A stretch of DNA of 64,000 bases, from positions 1,364,001 to 1,428,000 of the forward strand of contig NZ_CP157456.1 in the NCBI RefSeq assembly GCF_041549525.1. Direction: 5' to 3'. Of the stretch, positions 17,482 to 26,352 are shown in pieces. Made by a program: the position numbers and the translations under genes. Below the pieces are notes generated by a model that was not told where the DNA came from, made no database searches, and saw only the letters and a program-made list of their open reading frames with translations. How positions within the stretch are numbered: the first letter of the stretch is position 1; each line of letters begins with the position of its first letter. This stretch comes from Paenarthrobacter aurescens (GTDB taxonomy: Bacteria; Actinomycetota; Actinomycetes; Actinomycetales; Micrococcaceae).

Positions 17482-20112
17482 CTAGTTCTCTACGCCGACG
17501 GTTTCGCTGCGGACCGGGATGGTGGAAGCGATGAGCACGCCGCCCTTTTCCTCGTTGGTGGCCGGACGAATCTGGCCGCGCTCCGGAACGAAGGAAATGG
17601 ACTCGTCCTTCTGGTTGGGAGCATTGACGAACGAACGGAACCGGCGGAGGCGCTCCGGGTCCTTCAAGGTCTCGGCCCACTCATCCTCGTAAGTGTCGAT
17701 GTGCTTGGCCATGGCTGCTTCAAGCTCTTCGGCAATGCCCAGGGAATCGTTGACCACCACTTCCTCCACATGCTTGATGCCGCCGTCGAGCTCTTCCTGC
17801 CAGCGTGCGGTGCGCTGGAGGCGGTCAGCAGTGCGGATGTAGTACATGAGGTAACGGTCGATGTATTTCAGCAGGGTCTCGTCGTCCAGGTCCTTGGCCA
17901 ACAGCTGGGCGTGGGCCGGGGTGGCTCCACCGTTGCCGCCAACGTACAGGTTCCAACCGTCGGCCGTGGCAATCACACCAACATCCTTACCGCGCGCTTC
18001 AGCACATTCACGGGCGCAACCGGAGACACCCATTTTCAGTTTGTGCGGGCTGCGGAGGCCGCGGTAGCGCAGCTCCAAGGCGATGGCCATGGCAACCGAG
18101 TCCTGCACGCCGAACCGGCACCAGGTGGAACCAACACAGGACTTCACCGTGCGCAGGCTCTTGCCGTAGGCCTGGCCGGATTCGAAGCCGGCATCCACCA
18201 GTTCCTTCCAAATGTCCGGCAACTGCTCCAAGCGGGCACCGAACATGTCTATCCGCTGTCCACCGGTGATCTTGGTGTACAGGTTGTACTTCTCAGCCAC
18301 CGCCGCGATGACACCAAGGCCCTTTGGCGTGATCTCGCCACCGGCAATACGGGGAACCACCGAATAGGTGCCGTCCTTCTGCATGTTCGCCAGCGCGCGG
18401 TCGTTGGTGTCCTGCAGCGAACCCCGCCCGGCGTCCAACACATAGGCGGAGTGCTGGCTGGCCAGGATGGAGGCAATGGTCGGCTTGCAGATATCGCAGC
18501 CCGCGCCCGTACCGTACTTGGCCATGATCTCTTCAAAGGAAGTGAGCTCCAGGACGCGTATGGCATCAAAGAGTTCCTGGCGGGACAAGCTGATGTGCTC
18601 GCACAATGCCTTGGAAACCTCAATGCCGGACTTCTGCAGTTCGCCTTCCAGCAGCTTCTTGAGCATGGGGACGCAGGAACCACACTGGGTGCCTGCACGG
18701 GTGCAGCCCTTCAGTTCCCCAAGTTCCTGCACGGGGGAGTTGCCCTCGCAAGCGCCGCAACCATTGATGGCGTCGCGGATGGTGCCGGCAGCTACGTTGT
18801 TGCAGGAGCACAGGATGGCATCGTCCGGAAGCTCAGTCTCAGGAGCCTCCCCACCACCGGCAGCACTCAGGTAGGCGCCCGGTTCGGCGGACAGTTCGCG
18901 GCCAAGGAGCGGACGGAGGCTCATGTAAGGGGAAGCATCACCCACGAAGATGCCACCCAGAAGGGTCTTGGCATCATCGGTGGTGACAATCTTTTGGTAC
19001 ACGCCACGAGCGGGGTCGGCGTAGACGATCTCCAGGGAATGCTCCGTCCGGGCAAAGGCGTCACCAAAGCTGGCAACATCAACACCGGACAACTTGAGCT
19101 TGGTGGCAGTGTCAAAGCCCGGGAACGTGGCTTCTCCGCCGTGCAGGCGATCGGCAACGATCTCGGCCATGGTGTTGGCCGGAGCCACAAGGCCCAGGCA
19201 CATGCCTTCAAAGTTAGCCACTTCGCCGATGGCCCAGATGCCATCCACTTCCGTGGCACAGAAATCATTGATGACCACGCCACCGCGCTGGCCCAGGCTG
19301 AAGAGCTGCTCCTCGCCTTCACCCGCCCGGAAGAGGTCGTCGCGGGGCTTGACGCCGATGGCAACGATCACGAGGTCGGCGTCGATGGTGCGGCCATCAG
19401 CCATGAGGACTCCGGTGACATTGCCGTCGTCGTCAGTAACAACCTCGGAGGGGAAGACGCCGCCGTGGACCTCGAAGCCCTTGGCCTCGATCAGCCGACC
19501 CAAGGCCTGCCCCGCGCCTTCGTCCAACTGGGTGTTCATGAGCCAGGGCGAGCCGTTGATCACGATCGGGGTAGCACCCAGCTGCTCGGTTCCGGCCGCG
19601 GACTCGAGGCCGAGAAGGCCACCACCGATGGTGACGGCGTTGACCTTGCGGCCCAGCTTCTCCGTCAGCCCGGCAATGGCCTTGTTGATGGCCCATACGT
19701 CTTCGAGCGTCCGGTAAACGTGGGTATGTTCCGCGCCGGGGATAGGGAGTCGGGCTGCATCCGAACCCGAGGCAACCACCAGGTGGTCGTATTCGTACTT
19801 GTTGCCGGCAGCCGTGAGGACGCTCTTGGCAGCGGAGTCGATTTTGACGGCGCGCTCGCCGGTCTTGAGGGTGAGCGCTTCGTGGTCCCACATGGACGCG
19901 TCGCCCAGGGTGAGGTCCACGCCGGTTTCCGTCAGCGCCTTGCTCAGGGCCACGCGGTCATAGGGGAGGTGCGCTTCTTCGGTCAGCACCGTAACCTGCC
20001 AACCTTCAAGTCCGCGGTTGACCATGGCATCGGCGAAGCGGTGGGCAGCAGGGCCGCCGCCGACGACGACAACGCGGCGCAGGTTCTCTGTACTTGAAGT
20101 GTGTCCGGTCAC
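17482..20112 (-). CDS. nirB: assimilatory nitrite reductase [NAD(P)H], large subunit
   Basis: 876-residue NirB reducing nitrite to ammonium in the cytoplasm. In order: FAD motif VVVVGGGPAAHRF; NAD motif ITIGGGLLGLESA; a BFD-like [2Fe-2S] domain (CSCNNVAAGTIRDAI, then CGSC); and a sulfite/nitrite reductase domain with siroheme/[4Fe-4S] cysteines around STWCRFGVQDS and GVSGCARECAEA. Length is normal. The start is a GTG at 20112 with a modest AAAGG. It heads nirB-cobA-hemD. Unusually, nirD is not downstream but divergent across a 281-bp gap containing a GlnR-like array. Confidence 0.96.
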   Translation of the reverse strand: MTGHTSSTENLRRVVVVGGGPAAHRFADAMVNRGLEGWQVTVLTEEAHLPYDRVALSKALTETGVDLTLGDASMWDHEALTLKTGERAVKIDSAAKSVLTAAGNKYEYDHLVVASGSDAARLPIPGAEHTHVYRTLEDVWAINKAIAGLTEKLGRKVNAVTIGGGLLGLESAAGTEQLGATPIVINGSPWLMNTQLDEGAGQALGRLIEAKGFEVHGGVFPSEVVTDDDGNVTGVLMADGRTIDADLVIVAIGVKPRDDLFRAGEGEEQLFSLGQRGGVVINDFCATEVDGIWAIGEVANFEGMCLGLVAPANTMAEIVADRLHGGEATFPGFDTATKLKLSGVDVASFGDAFARTEHSLEIVYADPARGVYQKIVTTDDAKTLLGGIFVGDASPYMSLRPLLGRELSAEPGAYLSAAGGGEAPETELPDDAILCSCNNVAAGTIRDAINGCGACEGNSPVQELGELKGCTRAGTQCGSCVPMLKKLLEGELQKSGIEVSKALCEHISLSRQELFDAIRVLELTSFEEIMAKYGTGAGCDICKPTIASILASQHSAYVLDAGRGSLQDTNDRALANMQKDGTYSVVPRIAGGEITPKGLGVIAAVAEKYNLYTKITGGQRIDMFGARLEQLPDIWKELVDAGFESGQAYGKSLRTVKSCVGSTWCRFGVQDSVAMAIALELRYRGLRSPHKLKMGVSGCARECAEARGKDVGVIATADGWNLYVGGNGGATPAHAQLLAKDLDDETLLKYIDRYLMYYIRTADRLQRTARWQEELDGGIKHVEEVVVNDSLGIAEELEAAMAKHIDTYEDEWAETLKDPERLRRFRSFVNAPNQKDESISFVPERGQIRPATNEEKGGVLIASTIPVRSETVGVEN

Positions 20113-20257
20113 TGGTGGCCTTTCGCAGATGTTGCAGACGGATCTGTCGCAACTTGTGGTTCCAGCCTAGGGACGGGCAGTTTCGCTTCAGTTTCCCTTT
20201 TGTTTCGTGATCTTAACTTCTGCATCACGAACGCATTTCCCGGGGTGTGAGGTCTCT

Positions 20258-20295
20258 TTTACGCGTTTGACACAAACGTGCACCCCTGTTGAAAC
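20258..20295. promoter_or_regulatory. four-half-site GlnR-like array between nirB and nirD
   Basis: TTTAC, GACAC, GCACC and GAAAC are spaced by exactly six bases each, at 20258, 20269, 20280 and 20291. This fits the alternating a-site/b-site pattern (GTnAC-n6-GAAAC, twice) of actinobacterial GlnR operators, which are known to control nirB in Streptomyces. Only the last half-site is a perfect match, so the call rests on spacing and context. It could serve both divergent genes. Confidence 0.45.
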
Positions 20296-20393
20296 ACCTC
20301 GGTCCTAGCGTGGAGGAGTGGCCGCAAGCGTGGCCCGGTCCGGGGGAGTGACGGTGAAACTGCCAGCACCCGGACACAGTGAGAGGGGCTGAA

Positions 20394-20762
20394 ATGACCG
20401 TAATTCTGGACCGTGCCGAAAATCTGACCGCCACTGCCACCGCCACGTGGCACCGTGTTTGCCCGGTGGACGAGCTGGAACTGGCGTGGGGCGAGGCTGC
20501 ACTGATCGCCGGACGTCAGGTTGCCCTGTTCCGCACTGCTGCCTCCGAGGTTTTCGCGGTTGCGCAGCAGGACCCGGCGACGCTCGCCAACGTCATGGCG
20601 CGCGGAATCATCGGATCCCGCGGGAGCCGGCCCACCATCGCCTCGCCGCTGCACAAAGAGGTCTACGACCTCGAAACCGGGGAATGCTTCACCAACCCCG
20701 AACTCAGGCTCGACGCCTTTGCCACCCGCTTGGTGGATGGCTTCATCGAAGTTGAGCTCTAA
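20394..20762 (+). CDS. nirD: nitrite reductase small subunit
   Basis: 122-residue NirD with a Rieske-like fold: WHRVCPVDELELAWGEAALIAGRQVALFR, then GIIGSRGSRPTIASPLHKEVYDLETGECF. As in other NirD proteins, the CxH/CxxH iron-sulfur ligands of true Rieske proteins are absent. ATG at 20394 with GAGAGGGG upstream; an in-frame extension to 20379 is less likely. It partners NirB but is transcribed in the opposite direction. It ends 5 bases from the convergent phosphosugar mutase stop. Confidence 0.93.
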   Translation: MTVILDRAENLTATATATWHRVCPVDELELAWGEAALIAGRQVALFRTAASEVFAVAQQDPATLANVMARGIIGSRGSRPTIASPLHKEVYDLETGECFTNPELRLDAFATRLVDGFIEVEL

Positions 20763-20767
20763 GAGTT

Positions 20768-22513
20768 TTACAAACCCAACGCTTCGCGGACGTCCCTGAG
20801 AACATCATCCAGGGACGTTCGCGCTGTTTGGCGCGCAGCGTCAAGCTCCGCCGCGGATTCCACGGCCTGGATGACTTCCAGATAGCACTTGAGCTTGGGC
20901 TCCGTGCCGCTGGGACGAATGATGACGCGGCTCTGGTCCCGCGTCAGGTACAGCAGACCGTCCGTGGGAGGCAGGGCTTCGCTTCCCTCGGCAAGATCAG
21001 TGAAAATCTCGACGGCGGAACCTCCGAACGCTTCCGGCGGGTTGACCCGGAGGCGGTTCATCATGGCGTCCAACAAGCCCAAATCGGCTACGCGGATACT
21101 GAGCTGGTCGCTCGCATGCAGTCCGTGGACCAAATAGAGGTCATCAAGGGTGTCAAAGATGGTCTTGCCGTCGGCCTTGGCTGTTGCTGCCAGTTCCGCG
21201 ATCAGCACTGCCGCTGAAATTCCGTCCTTGTCCCGCACCAGATCCGGTGCAACGCAGTATCCCAAGGCTTCCTCATACCCGTAGGTGAGGCCGGGAACCC
21301 GTGAAATCCATTTGAACCCGGTGAGGGTCTCCTCGTGGGCGTATCCCGCTGCAGCGGCAATCCGGGACAGCAGGCGTGAGGAAACGATCGAGTTGGCGAA
21401 GACACCCGTTTGCGGCTCGTCCCCGGCGGCGGCAGCCATGCGTGCCACGACGTGCGCGCCCAGGAGTGCCCCTACTTCGTCGCCACGCAGCATCCGCCAG
21501 GCTCCCGTGGCGGGGTCCAAGGCAGCAACCGCAGCGCGATCGGCGTCGGGATCATTGGCCACAACTATGTCCGCGTCCGAGTCGGCGGCGGCCGCGAGGG
21601 CCAGGTCCAGCGCGCCGGGTTCTTCCGGATTGGGGAACGCGACGGTGGGGAAGTCCGGGTCCGGCTCGGCCTGTTCGGCCACCAGGGTGACATCCGTGAA
21701 ACCTGCGGCGTTCAGGACCGAGACAGCCGTTTCGCCGCCGACACCGTGCATGGGTGTGAGGACGATCTTGAGGTCCCGGGCCGGGAAATGTTCCCTATCC
21801 ACCAAGCCCGCCATGGCGCCTTCATAGTCGGCCGCGATGGAGGTGGGCAGTACGGTCCACCCGTCCTCTGCCAGCGTGATCGAATCCAAGGCACCTACAG
21901 CCTCGATTTTGGCCGCGATTTCCGCGTCGTACGGCGCCACGATCTGCGAACCACGTCCGCTTTCGGAAACTGCATGCCGTCCGAGGTAAACCTTGTACCC
22001 GTTGTCCTGCGGCGGGTTGTGGCTCGCTGTGACCATCACGCCGCCGTCGCAGTCCAGTGACCGGACCGCAAAGGCGAGCAACGGCGTCGGAAGTGCTGCC
22101 GGCATCAGGAAGGTGTCGATGCCCGCTGCCGTGAAGATGGCCGCGGTTTCCTGCGCAAAAATGTCCGAGTTGTAGCGGGCATCAAAGCCAACGACGGCGC
22201 GCGGCCGGGTTCCGGGCGCAGCTGCGGCTACGGTCCCGGTGAGGAAAGCGGCGAGCCCTGCCGCCGCCCGGCGGACGACGACGCGGTTCATCCGGTTGGG
22301 GCCCGGGCCCAGTGCTGCCCGGAGGCCCGCTGTGCCGAATTGCAGGGTGCCGTTGAAGCTGTCTCCCAGTTCCTGAGCCGCTCCCGCATCACCGTTTTCG
22401 GCGAGCTCGGCGAGCTCGGCCAGGGCAGCAGCCGTGGCCGGGTCCGGGTCTTGGGAAGCCCATTGGCGGGCTTCGGTGATCAGCTGTTCAAATGCGGCAT
22501 CGCTGGATGTCAT
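20768..22513 (-). CDS. phospho-sugar mutase (phosphoglucomutase/phosphomannomutase)
   Basis: 581-residue alpha-D-phosphohexomutase. The phosphoserine loop is TASHNPPQDNGYK, the Mg2+ loop is VVANDPDADRAA, the sugar-specificity loop region includes EEALGYCVAPD, and the C-terminal phosphate-binding motif is IIRPSGTEPKLK. The length suits the longer PgcA/PmmB branch, which in mycobacteria is adjacent to purine nucleoside phosphorylase, so ribose- or deoxyribose-phosphate mutation is possible besides glucose/mannose. ATG at 22513. An inverted repeat in the last codons (20790-20818) lies within coding sequence. Confidence 0.92.
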   Translation of the reverse strand: MTSSDAAFEQLITEARQWASQDPDPATAAALAELAELAENGDAGAAQELGDSFNGTLQFGTAGLRAALGPGPNRMNRVVVRRAAAGLAAFLTGTVAAAAPGTRPRAVVGFDARYNSDIFAQETAAIFTAAGIDTFLMPAALPTPLLAFAVRSLDCDGGVMVTASHNPPQDNGYKVYLGRHAVSESGRGSQIVAPYDAEIAAKIEAVGALDSITLAEDGWTVLPTSIAADYEGAMAGLVDREHFPARDLKIVLTPMHGVGGETAVSVLNAAGFTDVTLVAEQAEPDPDFPTVAFPNPEEPGALDLALAAAADSDADIVVANDPDADRAAVAALDPATGAWRMLRGDEVGALLGAHVVARMAAAAGDEPQTGVFANSIVSSRLLSRIAAAAGYAHEETLTGFKWISRVPGLTYGYEEALGYCVAPDLVRDKDGISAAVLIAELAATAKADGKTIFDTLDDLYLVHGLHASDQLSIRVADLGLLDAMMNRLRVNPPEAFGGSAVEIFTDLAEGSEALPPTDGLLYLTRDQSRVIIRPSGTEPKLKCYLEVIQAVESAAELDAARQTARTSLDDVLRDVREALGL

Positions 22514-22553
22514 AGGGACAAAACTATCCTCAATGTCACCCCCGCGGGCAACG

Positions 22554-22606
22554 AGGGGTGGGATCCCGCCCCTAAAAGCGGTTGTAAAGGGTGAGATCCC
22601 GCCCCT
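22554..22606. repeat. pair of 20-bp palindromic direct repeats
   Basis: AGGGGTGGGATCCCGCCCCT (22554-22573) recurs as AAGGGTGAGATCCCGCCCCT (22587-22606), 18 of 20 identical with a 33-bp period. The first copy is itself almost a perfect palindrome (AGGGG-GGGATCCC-CCCCT). It fills the gap between the levanase stop and the phospho-sugar mutase start, both on minus. It could act as RNA hairpins ending the fructan transcript. Confidence 0.75.
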
Positions 22607-22615
22607 GAACAGCCC

Positions 22616-24235
22616 TCAAAGAGTGCGGGAAGTAACAATGAAGTCCGTGTCGCCGTCCATGCTGAACGCGGAGGCTGCTGTGCTGTCCCAGTCAGGGAAG
22701 AACGTGTCCGAAACAACCGCAGTCCCGCCCGCAGCGAAGACTTCCACGGAAGATGAGTCCAGAAGGATGGTGAGGCTGACTCTGCTGCCGGAGGAGGGCA
22801 GCGCCACCTCATGGAAGGGGCTGAACTTCGGGGAGAAGTTACTGGTGCCGGCCTGTGAACGGTCCACCCGGACAGTGCCCGACTCCTTGTTGTAGGAGAT
22901 GCGCAGACCTGACCCGGGGCCTGATGAATGGCGGAGGAGAACGCCTGCTTCGCGCGCCGAGGTGAGGTCCATGTCCAGTTCAATCAGCTGGCTGCGGCCC
23001 CGGAAGTCCTGTCCCAGGTCCGTCAGTGAGGAGCCGACGGTGAGGTTTTTGCTCTTCGCTTCACCGGAGCGTTCCAAGGTTTCCCGCGCCACCTGGGCTA
23101 TGGCGGAACGCAATTCCAGCCGTTTCGCACCCTTGACCAAGGTCAGTTCGCGGGGTATTGCCATGGAGCCCCGCCACGGCGTGGTGGGCACATCCTGGGC
23201 ATAGTCCCAGTTGCCCATCCATCCCAGGAGCACGGGTTTGTCTCCGGGCGCGCCGGAAATGGAATTGGCTGCGTAGTAGTCCGCGCCGTGATCCAGCCAC
23301 TGCGATTCCTCGAGCGGCGCATCCGGGGCAGCTGCGTTTTCGGCCGTGAACCGGGTGCCGTCGAATTCGCCCACGAAGTACTGCATGCCCGAGCCGCCGG
23401 CAATGCCGCCGGGGTTGATGCTCAGCAGCATCACCCACTTTTTGGCGGTGGAGTCCTCCACATCCATGTGGATGAGCTCCGGCACTTCCCACAGGCCTCC
23501 CTGGGCGCCGGCCCCGGAGAAATCACTGAGGAAATCCCAGTGGAGCAGGTCCGTGGATTTGAACATTTTGACTACCTGGGCGTCGGCCACCACGGTGGTC
23601 ATCACCCAGTAGCGTCCTGGCTCGTACCACGTAATTTTGGGGTCGCGGAAGTTGTTGTTGGTGGGAGCCAGGTTCAGCACCGGGTTGCCTTGGTACTTTT
23701 GCCATGAGGTCCCGTTATCAAGGCTGAACGCCACCGACTGCGCCTGGGCTCCTTCAGGCAGTGCGCCGTTCTTCCCGTAGGCACTGGTGTAGAGGGCCAC
23801 CATGGGAGGATTTTCCGCAGAACCAAGACCTGATGCGTTGTTCTTGTCCACCACGATGCAGCCGGAGAATATTTCTTCCTCCGGGCTCGCTTCCATGGCC
23901 ACTGGTTGCTGCTCCCAGTGGATCAAATCCTGGCTGGTGGAGTGCCCCCAGGACATGTTGCCCCAGGAGTTTCCGCGGGGGTTGTACTGGTAGAAGGCGT
24001 GGTATGTGCCGTCGTGATAGACGAGGCCGTTGGGATCATTGAGCCAGTTCTTCCCAGCAGTGAGGTGGGCTGCCGGACGCCAGGGATCGGACGGGGACGG
24101 GCGGTGGCCGCCCGGGGCGGGGACCGGCGTCGGGCTTTCAGGCTGGGTGCAGGACGCTGCCGAGAAGGCGACCACGACGGCGGCACTTGCGGCCAGCATC
24201 TGGCGGCGCGAAAGGTGGGGGCTGGGAAAAGTCAT
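22616..24235 (-). CDS. GH32 levanase/exo-inulinase, exported
   Basis: 539-residue glycoside hydrolase family 32 enzyme releasing fructose from levan, inulin or sucrose. The N-terminus has a twin-arginine-like LSRRQMLAAS followed by a hydrophobic stretch and a possible lipobox (SAASC), so export and perhaps lipid anchoring are expected. Catalytic motifs are the nucleophile Asp67 in WLNDPNG, the RDP motif (FRDPKITWY) near residue 195, and the acid/base Glu in WEVPEL near 250. A C-terminal beta-sandwich ends with SSSVEVFAAGGTAVVSD. It follows levansucrase by 92 bases on the same strand, giving a make-and-degrade fructan pair. Confidence 0.93.
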   Translation of the reverse strand: MTFPSPHLSRRQMLAASAAVVVAFSAASCTQPESPTPVPAPGGHRPSPSDPWRPAAHLTAGKNWLNDPNGLVYHDGTYHAFYQYNPRGNSWGNMSWGHSTSQDLIHWEQQPVAMEASPEEEIFSGCIVVDKNNASGLGSAENPPMVALYTSAYGKNGALPEGAQAQSVAFSLDNGTSWQKYQGNPVLNLAPTNNNFRDPKITWYEPGRYWVMTTVVADAQVVKMFKSTDLLHWDFLSDFSGAGAQGGLWEVPELIHMDVEDSTAKKWVMLLSINPGGIAGGSGMQYFVGEFDGTRFTAENAAAPDAPLEESQWLDHGADYYAANSISGAPGDKPVLLGWMGNWDYAQDVPTTPWRGSMAIPRELTLVKGAKRLELRSAIAQVARETLERSGEAKSKNLTVGSSLTDLGQDFRGRSQLIELDMDLTSAREAGVLLRHSSGPGSGLRISYNKESGTVRVDRSQAGTSNFSPKFSPFHEVALPSSGSRVSLTILLDSSSVEVFAAGGTAVVSDTFFPDWDSTAASAFSMDGDTDFIVTSRTL

Positions 24236-24260
24236 GGGAAAAATCCTGGGGGTTGGGGTG

Positions 24261-24301
24261 GCAGGGGCGGCCAGTCCTTATGGGACCGGCTACCCCTGCC
24301 G
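24261..24301 (-). other. strong intergenic hairpin between sacB and the levanase gene
   Basis: GGCAGGGG and GCCAGTCC pair with GGACCGGC and CCCCTGCC around a five-base TTATG loop and a 2x2 internal loop. No U-run follows, so it looks like an RNA processing or stability element, or a partial terminator that sets the ratio of the two enzymes. Confidence 0.6.
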
Positions 24302-24327
24302 TGGCCTGACGGCCGAGGTGTTGCTGC

Positions 24328-25926
24328 TTACTTGTAGAGGCCTTCGCCGCCAACACGGACGTTGGTGGGAAGGTACCCGTACGGGCCGAGGCCGTTCTGG
24401 CCAAAGCTGCGGTCCACTTCCGTCACGCCGCCCTGGAAGTTCATCTTCACGGTGGGGGAGAGTGAGCCGCCGCGGACTCCGTCAACGTTGTCAATGAAGG
24501 ACTGGACCAGCCCGCCTGGCTGTACATAGTGCGAGTAGGCCTGGAACTGACGGCCGTTCTGGCGCGGGTCCGGGCCCTCCGGAGCGTTGGCCGGCATGTT
24601 CAGGTCCGTGGGGGAGCCCAGAGCCAGGCCGCTGTTGTTGACCGGCTGGTAGTCCGAACGGACGCCGTCGCCCACAAAGCCGTACACGCCGTCCGGGCCG
24701 CGCATCCCATCTGCGTACGTGAACTGGTGGCTGATGGTGAACAGGTAGTACTTGTTCTTGCCGTTCTCGTTCTGGATGAAGATTTGCGGACGCTCAGTCT
24801 GGTCGTTCACACAGTTGGCGGAGAGGATGGGAGGCAGGAAGCTCCACTTGGTGAGGTCCTTGTTGTCCGCAACTGCGAGGCCCACGTTGGCTGTCTGGAA
24901 CCAGGCGCCTGTGCTGTTGACTTGGGCTACGGTTTCAGCGTTGGGATCTCCCGCGGCGTAGCCGAGGTCTTCCTGCTTGCACTTGTAGGAGCCGCGGGCG
25001 CCGCCGGTGTTGCCTTCAAAGACCATAAAGGTTTTGCCCGGGTGGGCGGGGTCGGCAAAGGTGTACGGATCCCGGAACGCAAAACCGGGGTTCTGGGCCT
25101 TGTTTTGGTACAGCTTTCCGTCCGGTTCCAGGAGCTTGGTGTGCTGGAAACCGTCGAAGGTCACGCCGTCCTTGGTGGCGTGGATGTTGCCCAGGGCCTT
25201 GGCGATCGCGGCATCCGGAGCGATTCCGCCGCCGCCGGCATTCCTCTCGGCCACATCATGGAAGGTGGTGGCCGTGTAGAAGACGTTGATTTTGTTGCCC
25301 TGCATCAGGCGCGTGGAGCCGGACCATTCGGTGTTGCCAATGGACGTGTTGTCCAGGAACAGGTGTCCGCCGTAGTTCCATTTGTCCTTGGCGGGATCGG
25401 CGTTGGTCTTGCGGAAGAAGTAGCCGATCCTGGCATTCCAGTGGCGCTGGTCAAACCCATACCCGGCATGCCGGTCAGCAACCAGGGAGAAGACTACGTC
25501 CCAGCCTTTGTAGCTGATCTGGTTGGCGTTCTCGTCCGTGAGGGACCAGGTGTCCCACACCCAGACGTCCTCGTTCATGGCGGGGAAGTCCTTGGGGATC
25601 TCCGGCATGGTGACGTCCGGGCTCATGGAGTTCTCACCGGGAGCAACGTGCGGGTTGCTTTGGGCCATGATCTGCTTGGCGTCTGCACGCGTCCATTTGG
25701 ACGTGAAGTTTGCCGCCGGATCGTAGGCCTGTTGCGTGTGCTTGGTGGGGAGCGGGAAGCCGGGCGTGGGTGCCGGCATGGTGCTCGACGGCGGGTCGGC
25801 CGGCAGGTTCGCTTGCGCGGCCGGCGTCACCAGCAGGATGCTGCCGGCAACGCTGGCCGCTACTGCGACGGCGGCAGCCTTACGTAGCCGGCGGCGCGGC
25901 CGATGAGGGGATAAGTGCGTGTTCAT
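24328..25926 (-). CDS. sacB: levansucrase (GH68), secreted
   Basis: 532-residue secreted fructosyltransferase that builds levan from sucrose. A basic start (RPRRRLRKA) and a hydrophobic core ending PAAQA near residue 39 form a signal peptide. GH68 motifs are the nucleophile Asp125 in VWVWDTWSL, the transition-state stabiliser Asp in FRDPYTF near 280, and the acid/base Glu in DQTERPQIF near 370. The long form with an extra cysteine-containing loop (YKCKQEDLGY) resembles GH68 of other Arthrobacter and Gram-negative bacteria. The start at 25926 follows GAGAAGAG. Two LacI-type palindromes lie in the 477-bp upstream gap. Confidence 0.94.
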   Translation of the reverse strand: MNTHLSPHRPRRRLRKAAAVAVAASVAGSILLVTPAAQANLPADPPSSTMPAPTPGFPLPTKHTQQAYDPAANFTSKWTRADAKQIMAQSNPHVAPGENSMSPDVTMPEIPKDFPAMNEDVWVWDTWSLTDENANQISYKGWDVVFSLVADRHAGYGFDQRHWNARIGYFFRKTNADPAKDKWNYGGHLFLDNTSIGNTEWSGSTRLMQGNKINVFYTATTFHDVAERNAGGGGIAPDAAIAKALGNIHATKDGVTFDGFQHTKLLEPDGKLYQNKAQNPGFAFRDPYTFADPAHPGKTFMVFEGNTGGARGSYKCKQEDLGYAAGDPNAETVAQVNSTGAWFQTANVGLAVADNKDLTKWSFLPPILSANCVNDQTERPQIFIQNENGKNKYYLFTISHQFTYADGMRGPDGVYGFVGDGVRSDYQPVNNSGLALGSPTDLNMPANAPEGPDPRQNGRQFQAYSHYVQPGGLVQSFIDNVDGVRGGSLSPTVKMNFQGGVTEVDRSFGQNGLGPYGYLPTNVRVGGEGLYK

Positions 25927-26195
25927 GCTTGCTCTTCTCGCGGAGTTGTACTTCGTGGAGTGGGGCGCATGCCCTGAACCCCGGGCTGGGGGTCCTCTAC
26001 TCAGGCGTCCGATCGATCCGCTCGAGGCGTCATCGAGGGACGCCATCGTTTGTTTCAGGTGCGGGGAGCTTTTCAGCTATCCGCCGCGGTGGCTCCGATA
26101 CGTCGACTTACCGGAGCACTCTCCACGCTAGACACGTGTTAGGTCCAAGATCAAAGGGCATTGCGGAAGCCCTTTCGGTTACTCCGGAGTAGATG

Positions 26196-26209
26196 TGCAA
26201 GCGCTTACA
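26196..26209. promoter_or_regulatory. LacI-family operator candidate 1 (sacB)
   Basis: TGCAAGCGCTTACA is a 12-of-14 palindrome with the central CG step typical of LacI/GalR operators. Confidence 0.5.
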
Positions 26210-26315
26210 TTGTCAACGTGCGCGCGTGGCATTTTCCCGGGTCCTCGGTCAAATGTTTCGCCATAAAGCAGATTTATCCTGAGAATCCGCTGTGTGTTTG
26301 ATTCTCGGGCGAAAA

Positions 26316-26329
26316 TGTTAGCGCATACC
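26316..26329. promoter_or_regulatory. LacI-family operator candidate 2 (sacB)
   Basis: TGTTAGCGCATACC shares the AGCGC core and outer TG of the site at 26196, centred 120 bp away, compatible with looping by a sugar-responsive LacI-type repressor. No such regulator is encoded in the window. Confidence 0.4.
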
Positions 26330-26352
26330 AAGGAACGGCACTGCTTAAACAG

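Larger units (their letters stand above)
25927..26352. other. sacB upstream regulatory region
   Basis: Gene-free stretch ahead of sacB. It carries two LacI-family-like palindromes (26196 and 26316). Around 26035-26130 the sequence is GC-rich without further clear motifs. No credible gene on either strand. Confidence 0.6.

Noticed and set aside
15241..20097. 1618-codon open frame on plus opposite hemD, cobA and nirB
   Set aside because: It spans three well-supported minus-strand genes and their junctions; composition (His/Gly/Gln-rich) is typical of an antisense shadow.
20790..20818. 9-bp inverted repeat (ACGTCCCTG) between nirD and the phospho-sugar mutase as terminator
   Set aside because: It lies inside the last codons of the mutase and has no U-run on either strand; probably coding coincidence.
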